A stretch of DNA of 64,000 bases. Source: Haloarcula litorea (GTDB taxonomy: Archaea; Halobacteriota; Halobacteria; Halobacteriales; Haloarculaceae). Shown piece after piece: positions 32,399 to 40,633 of the stretch. Position numbers and translations under genes: made by a program. The DNA lies in the NCBI RefSeq assembly GCF_029338195.1, contig NZ_CP119779.1:1612001-1676000 (forward strand), given 5' to 3'. Under the pieces are notes generated by a model that saw only the letters and a list, made by a program, of their open reading frames with translations, was not told where the DNA came from and searched no databases. Position 1 is the first letter of the stretch; every line of letters starts with the position of its first letter.

Positions 32399-32689
32399 TC
32401 ACGACGGCGCGGGCTGCTCGGTGTACAGCGAGTAGGTCAACACGGCGAAGCCGGTCGCGGTGAACAGGCTCTGGACCGTCGAGCTCAGCGCGACCGGCAG
32501 GCCCAGTAGCTGGTGGACCCCGCCGGCCAGCATCGCCCCCGCGGTGACGAAGCCGATGCCGACCCACAGCGCCCGCATCGCGGGCGACCCGGTCCGGCGG
32601 TACGCCTTGTAGGTGAGCCACGTCAGGACGACGCCACAGAGCAACGTGACGGTCTTGGCGGCCACGAGCAGGACGGTGTCGGGGTACAT
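32399..32689 (-). CDS. Three-helix membrane protein (DUF7521-like)
   Basis: A 96-residue three-TM protein with the family turn TYKAYRRTGSPAMRALWVGI after helix 1 and YSLYTEQP at the end, matching those at 3144-3470 and 57893-58195. Unlike the other two it is not next to a winged-helix regulator; instead it is divergent from the HTH_10 regulator of the island. A TATA-like CTATTTTTGAC (32711-32721) lies 27 bp upstream, so it appears to have an ordinary promoter. Function unknown. Confidence 0.75.
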   Translation of the reverse strand: MYPDTVLLVAAKTVTLLCGVVLTWLTYKAYRRTGSPAMRALWVGIGFVTAGAMLAGGVHQLLGLPVALSSTVQSLFTATGFAVLTYSLYTEQPAPS

Positions 32690-32710
32690 CGAGCGGAGTG
32701 ACACGGCCCG

Positions 32711-32721
32711 GTCAAAAATAG
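32711..32721 (-). promoter_or_regulatory. TATA box of the DUF7521-like gene
   Basis: Minus-strand CTATTTTTGAC centred 27 bp upstream of the ATG at 32689. Confidence 0.6.
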
Positions 32722-32777
32722 CCGGCCGGGGGTTACCAGCGACTGAGAAGCCGGCCGAACGTGTCCACGCGCGGAAC

Positions 32778-32824
32778 CGAATATGTTCGGGAACACTTAT
32801 CCCGCCGTTCGGCGAACATATTCG
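32778..32824 (+). promoter_or_regulatory. Two palindromic operators in front of the regulator gene
   Basis: CGAATATGTTCG (32778-32789) and CGAACATATTCG (32813-32824), spaced 35 bp centre to centre. The distal one ends 43 nt before the ATG at 32833, close to the activating position seen elsewhere. The proximal one ends 8 nt before the ATG and would cover the core promoter, a position suited to repression. A TATA-like ACTTATC lies between them. Confidence 0.8.
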
Positions 32825-32832
32825 CATAGACG

Positions 32833-33480
32833 ATGCCACGCGCCGAACTCACGCTCACGGTGCCCGACGACGTCTGGATCGGTGACGTCTCCCGGCGGTA
32901 CGACGCCGCGACGTTCCGCATCCTGTCGGCACTCCCCGGCGAGGACACCGGCGTCGGACTCGCGGAGATGACCGCCGCCGACCTGCCCGAACTGCTGAGC
33001 GACGTCGAGGGGTACGACGCCGTCGACTCGCTCGAACTGCTCGGCCACCGGGAGGACACCGCCCTGGTCCAGTTCGAGACCGACACGCCGCTCCTGCTGT
33101 CGCCCGTCCAGGGGTCCGGCGTCCCGCTGGAGATGCCGTTCACCATCGAGGACGGCGAGGCGCGCTGGGAGATCACGGCCCCGCGGCACCGCCTCTCGGA
33201 ACTCGGCCGCCAGCTCGACGAGTTCGGCATCCCGTTCCAGGTCGAGCGCATCGAGCAGGGCGTCGAGGCCGACCGCCTGCTGACCGAGACCCAGCGCGAA
33301 CTCGTCGACGCCGCCGTCGAGTCGGGTTACTACGACACGCCCCGGGAGTGCTCGCTGACCGACCTCTCGGAGCGACTCGACATCGCGAAGTCCACCTGCA
33401 GCGAGACGCTCCACCGCGCCGAGGAACAGATCATCAAGGAGTTCGTCGACCGCGAGCGGGCCGGCCCGTCGCTCTCGTGA
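32833..33480 (+). CDS. HTH_10 (Bat/DmsR-type) regulator, candidate controller of the island
   Basis: A 215-residue regulator. Residues 1-155 are a ligand- or signal-sensing domain without cysteines; residues 156-210 are the bacterio-opsin-activator HTH: LTETQRELVDAAVESGYYDTP, then CSLTDLSERLDIAKSTCSETL and HRAEEQIIKEFV. NarO, the Haloferax regulator of denitrification, and DmsR belong to the same HTH family. NarO carries an N-terminal Cys cluster, which this protein lacks, so it resembles DmsR more. Its own promoter has two island operators, implying autoregulation. Assignment to the operators is inference. Confidence 0.8.
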   Translation: MPRAELTLTVPDDVWIGDVSRRYDAATFRILSALPGEDTGVGLAEMTAADLPELLSDVEGYDAVDSLELLGHREDTALVQFETDTPLLLSPVQGSGVPLEMPFTIEDGEARWEITAPRHRLSELGRQLDEFGIPFQVERIEQGVEADRLLTETQRELVDAAVESGYYDTPRECSLTDLSERLDIAKSTCSETLHRAEEQIIKEFVDRERAGPSLS

Positions 33481-33530
33481 GTGTCGCCGTGCGGTCCGGC
33501 GGTCCGGCCGCTCTCGCTGGGACATCTGTT

Positions 33531-33546
33531 TACAACGTCGGTTGTA
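33531..33546 (+). promoter_or_regulatory. Perfect dyad TACAAC-N4-GTTGTA before the GH13 operon
   Basis: TACAAC GTCG GTTGTA, centred about 54 bp upstream of the GH13 ATG at 33592 and about 26 bp upstream of a TATA-like TATTTG (33562-33567). Position and symmetry suit an operator for carbohydrate-responsive control. It does not look like the island dyad. Confidence 0.5.
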
Positions 33547-33591
33547 GTCGTCTGCGAAATCTATTTGTGGATATTTTCGAAAATGCACTGT

Positions 33592-35526
33592 ATGCCACAT
33601 CCTGGGCCACCGCGCTTTCTCGCCGTCGGGGAGGCCACGCAACTGGCTCCTCGCGACCCCGACCCGGCGGCGACCTATCGCTGGCGCATCGTCGACCGCC
33701 CGGCCGCGAGTGGGGTCACACTCGAGGACGCCCCGGTCGTCCGGTTCGAACCGGACGCGCCCGGCGTCTACACCGTCGCGCTCGACGCGCCCGACGGGAC
33801 CCACGAGCTGACGGTTCGCGTGTTCCCCGGTGCCATCTCGGTCCCGGGCCACTTCCTCGACGAGTTCGCCGGGACCAGCGGGGGCGAGGACGGCGGGACC
33901 GTCACCGACGCGCCCGCGAGCGGCAGCGGGTCCGGAATCGGCGGCCACGTCCGTCACGGCAGCGGGGGTCGGCCCCGCGTCCACCTCTCGGCCGAGGTCG
34001 ACGACGGCGTCGTGACCGTCGAGGCGGACGCGACCGCGGGCGTCGGCGGCACCGACGACGGCACGCTCGGCGTCGAGTTCCGGGTCGACGACCGCGACCG
34101 GACGCCCCGGAGCTTCCGCGCCGGGGACCGGACGGCGGTGTTCGGACTGGACGACGTCGAGGGGTCGGTCCGGGTCCACGCCGTCGCGCGCGGCGGGCAG
34201 TACAGCGTCCCGGAGGTCGTCGAGGTACACGCCGACGGCACCGTCTCGTTCCCGAACGAACCGCCGACGTGGGCCACGGAGATGTCGATCTACGAGATCT
34301 ACGTCCGCGGGTTCCGCGACCCCGATCCGGACCAGTCGGTGTTCGAGGCCGTCACCGAGAACCTCGACTACGTCCGGAGCCTCGGCGTCGACACGATCTG
34401 GCTGACGCCCGTGCTCCAGCACGACGGGTTCGACCACGGCTACAACATCACGGACTTCCACGAGATCGCCGACGACCTCGGGACGGAGGCGGAGTTCGAG
34501 CGACTGGTGGCGGCGGCCCACGACCGTGACATGAACGTCCTCTTCGACCTCGTGCTCAACCACGCCGCGCGCGACCACGAGTTCTTCCGGCGGGCCGAGG
34601 CCGGCGACCCCGAGTACCGCGACTGGTTCGAGTGGAACGACGACGGGGGCCCCGAGACCTACTTCGAGTGGCCCTACATCGCCAACCTGAACTTCCGGAA
34701 CCTCGCGGTGCGGCGACACCTCCTCGATGCCGTCGACAAGTGGGCCGACTACGTCGACGGGTTCCGGTGTGACATGGCCTGGGCGGTGCCCACCTCGTTC
34801 TGGCGGGAGATCCGCGACCGCGTCCGCGCGCGAGACGAGACGTTCCTCCTGCTGGACGAGACCATCCCCTACGTCGCCGACTACCACCACCAGGCCTTCC
34901 AGGCCCACTTCGACACCGAACTGTACGCCGCCCTCCGGGCCGTCGGCGAGGGCGACGCCGACGCCGACGCGATCACCGACGCCGTCGACGAGCGGACGCT
35001 GACCGGGTTCCCCGACCACGCCGCGTTCCTCTGTTACATCGAGAACCACGACGAGCGCCGGTACGTCGCGGACTGCGGGCGGGCGGCGACGGCGGCCGCG
35101 GCCGGCGCGCTGTTCACGCTCCCCGGGGTACCGATGCTCTACGCCGGCCAGGAGATCGGCGAGCGGACCCGGCGCGGCGAGATCCACTGGGACCACGCCG
35201 ACGAGGGGCTGCGCGAACACTACCGGCGACTCGCCGAGGCCCGCGAGGCGACGCCGGCGCTCGGGCCGGCCGGCGACTACGAACCGGTCGCCTACGAGAG
35301 CGACAGCGACGACGTCGTGGCATTCGCCCGGGAGGCCGACGAGCGGTACGTCGTCGCGCTCCACTTCGGCGAGGGGACCGCGACCGTCGCCGTCCCCGGC
35401 GAGCGCGTCGCCCCCCGGGACGTGGTGACCGACGCCGACCTCGCAGGGACGGGCGACGCCGTGGCGGTCGACAGCGTCGCCGTCCTCCCGACCGAACCGA
35501 CAGACACACCAGCGGACAGCAACTGA
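33592..35526 (+). CDS. GH13 family alpha-glucan hydrolase
   Basis: A 644-residue glycoside hydrolase family 13 protein. Residues 1-215 are N-terminal beta domains (early-set/Ig-like); the TIM barrel follows with FDLVLNHAARDH (region I), DGFRCDMAW (II, nucleophile Asp), LLLDETIPY (III, acid Glu) and CYIENHDERR (IV). There is no signal peptide, so it acts in the cytoplasm on imported or stored glucans. Of two nearby ATGs, 33592 is preferred because a TATA-like element lies 25-30 bp before it. Next gene starts 9 nt after its stop: a two-gene operon with a trehalose-synthase-like enzyme. Confidence 0.88.
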   Translation: MPHPGPPRFLAVGEATQLAPRDPDPAATYRWRIVDRPAASGVTLEDAPVVRFEPDAPGVYTVALDAPDGTHELTVRVFPGAISVPGHFLDEFAGTSGGEDGGTVTDAPASGSGSGIGGHVRHGSGGRPRVHLSAEVDDGVVTVEADATAGVGGTDDGTLGVEFRVDDRDRTPRSFRAGDRTAVFGLDDVEGSVRVHAVARGGQYSVPEVVEVHADGTVSFPNEPPTWATEMSIYEIYVRGFRDPDPDQSVFEAVTENLDYVRSLGVDTIWLTPVLQHDGFDHGYNITDFHEIADDLGTEAEFERLVAAAHDRDMNVLFDLVLNHAARDHEFFRRAEAGDPEYRDWFEWNDDGGPETYFEWPYIANLNFRNLAVRRHLLDAVDKWADYVDGFRCDMAWAVPTSFWREIRDRVRARDETFLLLDETIPYVADYHHQAFQAHFDTELYAALRAVGEGDADADAITDAVDERTLTGFPDHAAFLCYIENHDERRYVADCGRAATAAAAGALFTLPGVPMLYAGQEIGERTRRGEIHWDHADEGLREHYRRLAEAREATPALGPAGDYEPVAYESDSDDVVAFAREADERYVVALHFGEGTATVAVPGERVAPRDVVTDADLAGTGDAVAVDSVAVLPTEPTDTPADSN

Positions 35527-35535
35527 TCGCAGGGT

Positions 35536-37173
35536 ATGATTCCGACACACGAACCGGACTGGCACGAGGACGCGGTCGTCTACTCGCTCGACGTGAAGAC
35601 GTTCAACGACAGCGACGGCGACGGCTGGGGCGACTTCCAGGGCGTCATCGAGCGGCTCGACTACCTCGACGAACTCGGCGTCGACTGCCTGTGGCTGCGC
35701 CCGTTCTACCCGAGCCCGCTCCGGGACAACGGGTACGACGTGGCCGACTACCGGGCCGTCGACGACCGGCTCGGGACGCTCGCGGACTTCCAGGAGCTGT
35801 GCGAGCGGGCCCACGAGCGCGGGATCCGCGTTCTCACCGACCTCGTCTTCAACCACACCTCGACCGACCACGAGTGGTTCCAGCGCGCCCGCGAGGACCC
35901 CGACTCCGAGTACCGCGACTACTACCTCTGGACCGACGACGTCGAGGGGTCCTACGAGACGATCAACATCTTCCCGGACCGCGAGGACGGCGTCTGGACC
36001 TACGACGAGGTCGCCGGGGAACACTACTTCCACCAGTTCTACGGCTTCCAGCCGGACCTCAACGTCGCGAACCCGGCGGTCCAGGAGGAGATCTTCGACG
36101 TGTTGCGCTTCTGGATCGACCAGGGTGCCGACGGCTTCCGCATCGACGCCGCCCACCCGATGCAGCAGGCGAAGGGCCGCTACGGCCACCGGCTGGACGA
36201 GCCGATGGAGCTGTTCAAGCGGATGCGCCGCGTCGTCCGGGAGGAGCAGGGCGACGCCATCCTGCTGGCGGAGGCCGACGACCAGCCCGAGAACCTCGAC
36301 CACTACTTCGGCGGCGGCGAGGCGTTCGACCTGCTGTTCAACTTCGTGCTGAACGTCCACCTCACCTACGGCGTCGGGGTGAAAGACACCTGGCCGCTGT
36401 ACCGAGCCAGCGAGGTCCTCCCCGACATCGAGGGGGTCGGCCAGTGGGCGACGTTCCTCCGGAACCACGACGAGTGGAACCTCCTCAAGCTCCCCGACGA
36501 GACCATCGACCACGCCCGCGAGTACTTCGGCGACGACGACGGCGACTCCTGGATCTTCGGCCGCGGCCACCGGCTCCGCCTGGCGGACATGTACGACGCC
36601 GACCACGACCGCATCGCGATGGCCCACAGCCTGCTGCTCTCGATGCCCGGGACCCCCGTGTTGCTCTCGGGCGACGAGATCGGGATGGGCGCGGACCTCT
36701 CGCTGCCCGAACGGGAGTCGGTCCGGACGCCGATGCAGTGGGACGACACCGAGAACGCCGGCTTCTCGTCGGCCGACCCCGAGGACCTGTACAACCCGGT
36801 CGTCGACGAGGGGCGGTTCGGCTACGAGCGGATCAACGTCGCCGACCAGCGCGGCGACCCCGACTCGCTGTTCTCGCGGGTCCGCGACCTGATCCACGCC
36901 CACCACGACACCCCGGTCATCAACGACGGCGAGTACACCATCGTCGACGCGGGACCCGAGGACGTGTTCGTCCACCGCATCGACCACGAGGGGACGGCCC
37001 TCCTGTGTGCGCACAACTTCGCCGACGAGTACCGCGAGCCGGTCTGTGGGTTCGTGGACCCGGACGTGACGACCGAACAGGTCGTCGGCACCGGCGGCTA
37101 CCACGCCGAGGACGGCGGCGTCACCTTCCTGCTGGACCCGTGTGACTACGTCTGGCTCCGGGCGGAGCTGTAG
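35536..37173 (+). CDS. Trehalose synthase-like GH13 enzyme
   Basis: A 545-residue GH13 enzyme of the TreS (maltose alpha-D-glucosyltransferase) type. The N-terminus YSLDVKTFNDSDGDGWGDF, LWLRPFYPSPLRDNGYDVADY and the late SVRTPMQWDDTENAGFS are characteristic. Catalytic regions: TDLVFNHTSTDH, GFRIDAAH, LLAEADDQ and FLRNHDEWN. It would interconvert maltose and trehalose, useful as an osmolyte or carbon reserve. Intracellular (no signal). It follows the other GH13 gene by 9 nt. Alternatives within the family (oligo-1,6-glucosidase) are less likely. Confidence 0.85.
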   Translation: MIPTHEPDWHEDAVVYSLDVKTFNDSDGDGWGDFQGVIERLDYLDELGVDCLWLRPFYPSPLRDNGYDVADYRAVDDRLGTLADFQELCERAHERGIRVLTDLVFNHTSTDHEWFQRAREDPDSEYRDYYLWTDDVEGSYETINIFPDREDGVWTYDEVAGEHYFHQFYGFQPDLNVANPAVQEEIFDVLRFWIDQGADGFRIDAAHPMQQAKGRYGHRLDEPMELFKRMRRVVREEQGDAILLAEADDQPENLDHYFGGGEAFDLLFNFVLNVHLTYGVGVKDTWPLYRASEVLPDIEGVGQWATFLRNHDEWNLLKLPDETIDHAREYFGDDDGDSWIFGRGHRLRLADMYDADHDRIAMAHSLLLSMPGTPVLLSGDEIGMGADLSLPERESVRTPMQWDDTENAGFSSADPEDLYNPVVDEGRFGYERINVADQRGDPDSLFSRVRDLIHAHHDTPVINDGEYTIVDAGPEDVFVHRIDHEGTALLCAHNFADEYREPVCGFVDPDVTTEQVVGTGGYHAEDGGVTFLLDPCDYVWLRAEL

Positions 37174-37200
37174 GGCGGCTCCGTGGCTCCGGCGGCCGCC

Positions 37201-37845
37201 TCACCGCCGCTCGGCGAACTCGCGGACGACCGCCGACTCGGCCTTCCGGACGAGCTCGCCCGCCGTGCTGGTCGAACAGTCCAGCTCGGCCGCGACGTCC
37301 GCGATCGTCCCCGACCGCGGGACCTCGTAGTAGCCGACGGCCACCGCCGCGTCCAGCGCCGCGCGCTGGCGCTCGGTCAGTCCCGACGGTGACCCCGCCC
37401 GCTCGAACGCCTGGACGCGCTCGATCGCGAGCGTCCCGAGATCGGCGAGATCGTCGTGGAACCCGCTGAGCGCCGCGGTCTCGCCGACGGCCTCGAACCG
37501 GACCGCGCCGGTGTCGAGGAACACCACGGGCGGGCGAAACAGCACGTCCGAGGCTCCGACGGCGTCGAGGATCGGCCCCGCGAACTCGTAGTCGTCCTGC
37601 GAGAGGAACGCGTAGGTACCGTCCCGGTCCGGGACGAAGGTGGCCGCGACCAGCGAGTCGACGCCGGCCACGACCCGCTCGGTGGCCCCGCGGTCCCCGT
37701 CACACCAGAACAGCGTCGTCGCGTCGCCGGTCGGGGACCACAGCAGCAGCTCGGCGCGGGAGAGCTCGGCCGCGTCCACGAGCCGTCGGTGCAGCGGGTG
37801 GACGAACCGATCGTCGTAGGTGACCGAGAACTGGATGCGTTTCAT
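37201..37845 (-). CDS. Bat-type HTH_10 transcriptional regulator
   Basis: A 214-residue regulator with an N-terminal sensing domain (residues 1-150, FSVTYDDRFVHPLHRRLVD, later LLLWSPTGDATTLFWCDGDRG) and the C-terminal Bat HTH: LTERQRAALDAAVAVGYYEVP and TIADVAAELDCSTSTAGELV. Same architecture as the island regulator but with little identity outside the HTH. It is convergent with the GH13 operon, so it might regulate those genes or the hydrolase upstream; not shown. Confidence 0.82.
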   Translation of the reverse strand: MKRIQFSVTYDDRFVHPLHRRLVDAAELSRAELLLWSPTGDATTLFWCDGDRGATERVVAGVDSLVAATFVPDRDGTYAFLSQDDYEFAGPILDAVGASDVLFRPPVVFLDTGAVRFEAVGETAALSGFHDDLADLGTLAIERVQAFERAGSPSGLTERQRAALDAAVAVGYYEVPRSGTIADVAAELDCSTSTAGELVRKAESAVVREFAERR

Positions 37846-37956
37846 ACGGCCGTCGGCCGACAATCGGCGAGGCCACACATCAATCACCGTGGTCGCCGCG
37901 GCGGCGACCGGCGTGTCCCGCGGCCGCTGGCTCGACGCCACCCGACGCCCGCGCCG

Positions 37957-38841
37957 TCATCGGTGGGCCGCGAGGGCGTCGGGGCCGGTGCGGAGGAGCG
38001 TCCCCAGGTGGTCGGCGTCGTCCGACACCGTCAGCCGCGCGGTCGGGATCGCGGCCGCGAGCCGCCGCGCGCCCTCGACGGGGACGTTCGTGTCGTTCGC
38101 GCCGTGCCACAGGCGAACGGGGACCGAGAGGTCGCCGTACCGTATCCCCCAGTCCGTCGCCGCCTGCCGGAACTCGGTGACAGCGCCGCGGCCGTCCCCG
38201 GCGACCGCCTCCACGAAGTCCGCCCGCACGGTCGCCGCGGCGTCGTCGGGGACGGACTCGGGCTCGGCCGTGTACTGGCCGACGACGAACGACGGGTCGA
38301 GGCGGTCGGCCAGCCACGCCTGACCGCGGAAGAGGCCCGCCAGTACGGTCGGCGTCGTCGCCGCCAGCCGGCCGAGGAGCCGCTGTACCGCGGGGGTGTG
38401 GTCGCTCCGCTCGGGCGGGGTCGCCCCGGAGAGCAGGTCGACGCGAGTGACTCGCTCCGGGTCCGTCGCCGCCGTCGCGAGCGCGTGGGGCGCGCCGCCG
38501 GAGAACGCGACCAGCCCCGCGGTCTCGACGCCGACGTCGTCGAGGACGCTCGTGACGACCCTCCCGGCGTCGCGGATCGAGCGGTCCGGCCAGGCGTCGG
38601 ACCGTCCGTACCCGGGCCTGTCGACCGCGAGCAGTCGGACGCCGTGGTCCCGGGCGGCCGCGTCGAGCAGGCTCCCGAGCCGGCGCGACCCCGGCGTGCC
38701 GTGGAGAAAGAGGACCGCCGACCCGTCGGACCGGCCGTACTCGCAGTAGGCGAGCCGTCGGTCGCGTCCCCGGCCGACGGCCACCGTCCGATAGTCGTCG
38801 CCCGCGGCGTCGGGGCGTGTCACGTGCGATGTCGTCGCCAT
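37957..38841 (-). CDS. Alpha/beta hydrolase
   Basis: A 294-residue alpha/beta-hydrolase. Oxyanion-hole segment FLHGTPGSRR, nucleophile elbow VAFSGGAPHA (Ser), acid in GANDTNVP and His in DDADHLGTLL. A helical cap of about 70 residues lies between strands 6 and 7. Such enzymes cleave esters, epoxides or haloalkanes; the substrate cannot be named. Single gene, 112 nt upstream of the Bat-type regulator and on the same strand. Confidence 0.88.
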   Translation of the reverse strand: MATTSHVTRPDAAGDDYRTVAVGRGRDRRLAYCEYGRSDGSAVLFLHGTPGSRRLGSLLDAAARDHGVRLLAVDRPGYGRSDAWPDRSIRDAGRVVTSVLDDVGVETAGLVAFSGGAPHALATAATDPERVTRVDLLSGATPPERSDHTPAVQRLLGRLAATTPTVLAGLFRGQAWLADRLDPSFVVGQYTAEPESVPDDAAATVRADFVEAVAGDGRGAVTEFRQAATDWGIRYGDLSVPVRLWHGANDTNVPVEGARRLAAAIPTARLTVSDDADHLGTLLRTGPDALAAHR

Positions 38842-38895
38842 CGTGTCTCCCTACCCGACGGGACGGGGAGTCGGTGGTGCCGGATGAGTACGGTG

Positions 38896-38906
38896 ATTTA
38901 TAAATA
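38896..38906. promoter_or_regulatory. Strong symmetrical TATA element
   Basis: ATTTATAAATA, an almost perfect palindromic TATA box in the region between the hydrolase and the decayed membrane-protein copy. It lies 55 bp upstream of the hydrolase ATG and could also fire rightward into the remnant. Confidence 0.5.
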
Positions 38907-39026
38907 GTACGGCCGGGGCCGCCGACCTGTCCGTGTCGACCGACAGAACGGTGCGTCCGGGGCGGGCGGCGTTTTCGACGGCCGTACCAGTACGCCTTTT
39001 CGGTCCCGGCCACAACCGCGCACGTG

Positions 39027-39431
39027 ATGGCCGTTCACTCCGCCACGGGCGAGCCGACAGCACGGGCCGGCCCGCCTCGCACACCGGCCGGTTCGCTGCG
39101 CCCGGATCGGGCTGTGACGCGGGCGATCGGGACCCTCGCCGCGCTCCGGCTCGTTCCGACGGCGGCCGCACACGGTGGCACCGCTCACGCCCGGACGCTC
39201 CACCGGCCGCTACTGCTGTTCGTGGCCGCGGGCGTCGCGGTCCTCGGTGCGGGCCCCGCGCTGGTCCGGCGGACCGGACCGACCGGCCGCGTGCGGTCCC
39301 CCCGCGGACACGGAACGGGGCCTCCACGACCCCGGAGTGAGGGGTGGCCGCTCGGGTTCCACACTCGGTCGGGACGCCACCGGTCCCGAGCCGCGCCTGA
39401 CCAGTCACATAGAAGTGGTTCGCCGTGGTAG
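39027..39431 (+). pseudogene. Decayed N-terminal copy of the adjacent membrane protein
   Basis: From ATG 39027 the frame gives about 134 codons. The middle part LVPTAAAHGGTAHARTLHRP, then LLFVAAGVAVLGAGPALVRRTG aligns with LTQVPVAAAHGATATGGLAR and IVLVGVGSLVGAVVLKRTD of the neighbour at 39440: a signal-like helix ending in AAAHG, then a second helix ending in RRTG/KRTD. After that the sequence turns to low-complexity Arg/Gly/Pro with no further membrane helices. A partial tandem duplication that lost its C-terminus is the simplest reading. Confidence 0.6.
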
Positions 39432-39439
39432 TCGCCGGT

Positions 39440-40633
39440 GTGTCCCGGGATCGACGTGGGGGAACGACCGACGACCGCGGACCCGCCGACCGGTACGGGT
39501 CCGTTCGGCTCCCGTCTGCGGTCGCTCTGCTCGCGCTCGCGCTCACGCAGGTCCCCGTCGCGGCCGCCCACGGCGCGACCGCGACCGGCGGCCTCGCCCG
39601 GATACACGCGATCGCGATCGTGCTCGTCGGCGTCGGGTCGCTGGTCGGAGCCGTCGTCCTCAAGCGGACGGACCGGGTCTCGCCGACGACCGCGCTCTAC
39701 GGCGTCCTCCTCGGCGTCGCCGTGGCCGTCGTCGGTGCGGTCCTGTTCGAGGGGCTCGCCCCGGACCCGACCTACACGGCGGCGTCGATGCCGTTCCCCC
39801 GGTCGTGGTACCCGCCCATCGCGCTGGCGACGAGCCTGGCGATCGCCGTGGCGAGCTTCGCCGTCGTCGGGCTGCGCTGGCCGACCCGACCGCGGTACGC
39901 CCTCTTTGGCACCCTGATGGGGCTGTGGATCGCCTACCCGTACCTGTTCCGGGGGACCGCGGGCACCACGCATCCGATCGGCTACGCCGTCGTCCTCGGG
40001 ACGCCGGTCGCCGTCGGGTACCTCCTCTGGCGGGACGCGCGACACGCCGTCCGGGACGTACTTCGTGACCCCGTCGCCCGCCGGTTCGGCCTCGGTCTCG
40101 GGCTCGCTATCGCGCTGTTTTTCGTCTCCGTCACGGGCTATCTCTCGGTGTTCCCCGAGGAGGGGTTCCCCCACGAGGTGACGGTCGTCGTCTTGCCGAC
40201 GGTCTACCAGCTGGTCACGTGGCCGACGCTCGAGATCGCGATCCCGCACGTCCCGTTCTTCCTCGCGGTCTCGCCGGGGCTGGCGGTCGTCGTCGGTCTG
40301 TTGAGCGCGCTCGTCGGACTGAACGGCGCGCTCGTCGCCCGGCACTGGCGGCTCGAGGAGCGCGCGGGGCTGGCCCGCGGGACCGCCGGCAGCGCCGCGA
40401 TCGTCGGCACGTGCACCTGTGGCTGCTGTGGACCGCTCGTCGCGAAGGTCGCGCTCCTGGCGGCGGGTCCGTCGGTCGCCGCGCCCCTCTACTGGGTGTT
40501 CGTCGATTCCGCCTCGCCGCTCAGCGCGCTGTTCATCGTCGGCAGTCTGTTCCTGTTCACCGGGAGCGTCGTTCACTCGATCGGCTCGGCGTCCGGCCCC
40601 GACGGTCCGTCGGCGGTCACCCCCTCGGACTGA
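39440..40633 (+). CDS. Polytopic membrane protein with CTCGCC motif
   Basis: A 397-residue protein with about ten hydrophobic helices. The first is followed by VAAAHGATAT, suggesting a cleavable or externally oriented N-terminus with a His. Near residue 320 is the striking GTCTCGCCGPLVAKVALLAA, four cysteines in six residues at the start of a membrane helix, a plausible metal site. GTG 39440 is preferred over GTG 39425 because a TATA-like CATAGAAG lies about 27 bp upstream. No domain is recognised; copper or other metal handling is a guess. Confidence 0.7.
   Translation: MSRDRRGGTTDDRGPADRYGSVRLPSAVALLALALTQVPVAAAHGATATGGLARIHAIAIVLVGVGSLVGAVVLKRTDRVSPTTALYGVLLGVAVAVVGAVLFEGLAPDPTYTAASMPFPRSWYPPIALATSLAIAVASFAVVGLRWPTRPRYALFGTLMGLWIAYPYLFRGTAGTTHPIGYAVVLGTPVAVGYLLWRDARHAVRDVLRDPVARRFGLGLGLAIALFFVSVTGYLSVFPEEGFPHEVTVVVLPTVYQLVTWPTLEIAIPHVPFFLAVSPGLAVVVGLLSALVGLNGALVARHWRLEERAGLARGTAGSAAIVGTCTCGCCGPLVAKVALLAAGPSVAAPLYWVFVDSASPLSALFIVGSLFLFTGSVVHSIGSASGPDGPSAVTPSD

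Noticed and set aside
32797..37104. Minus-strand open frame of 1435 codons
   Set aside because: Antisense shadow of the regulator and the two GH13 genes. High-GC codon bias leaves the opposite strand free of stops; the sequence has no recognisable domains.
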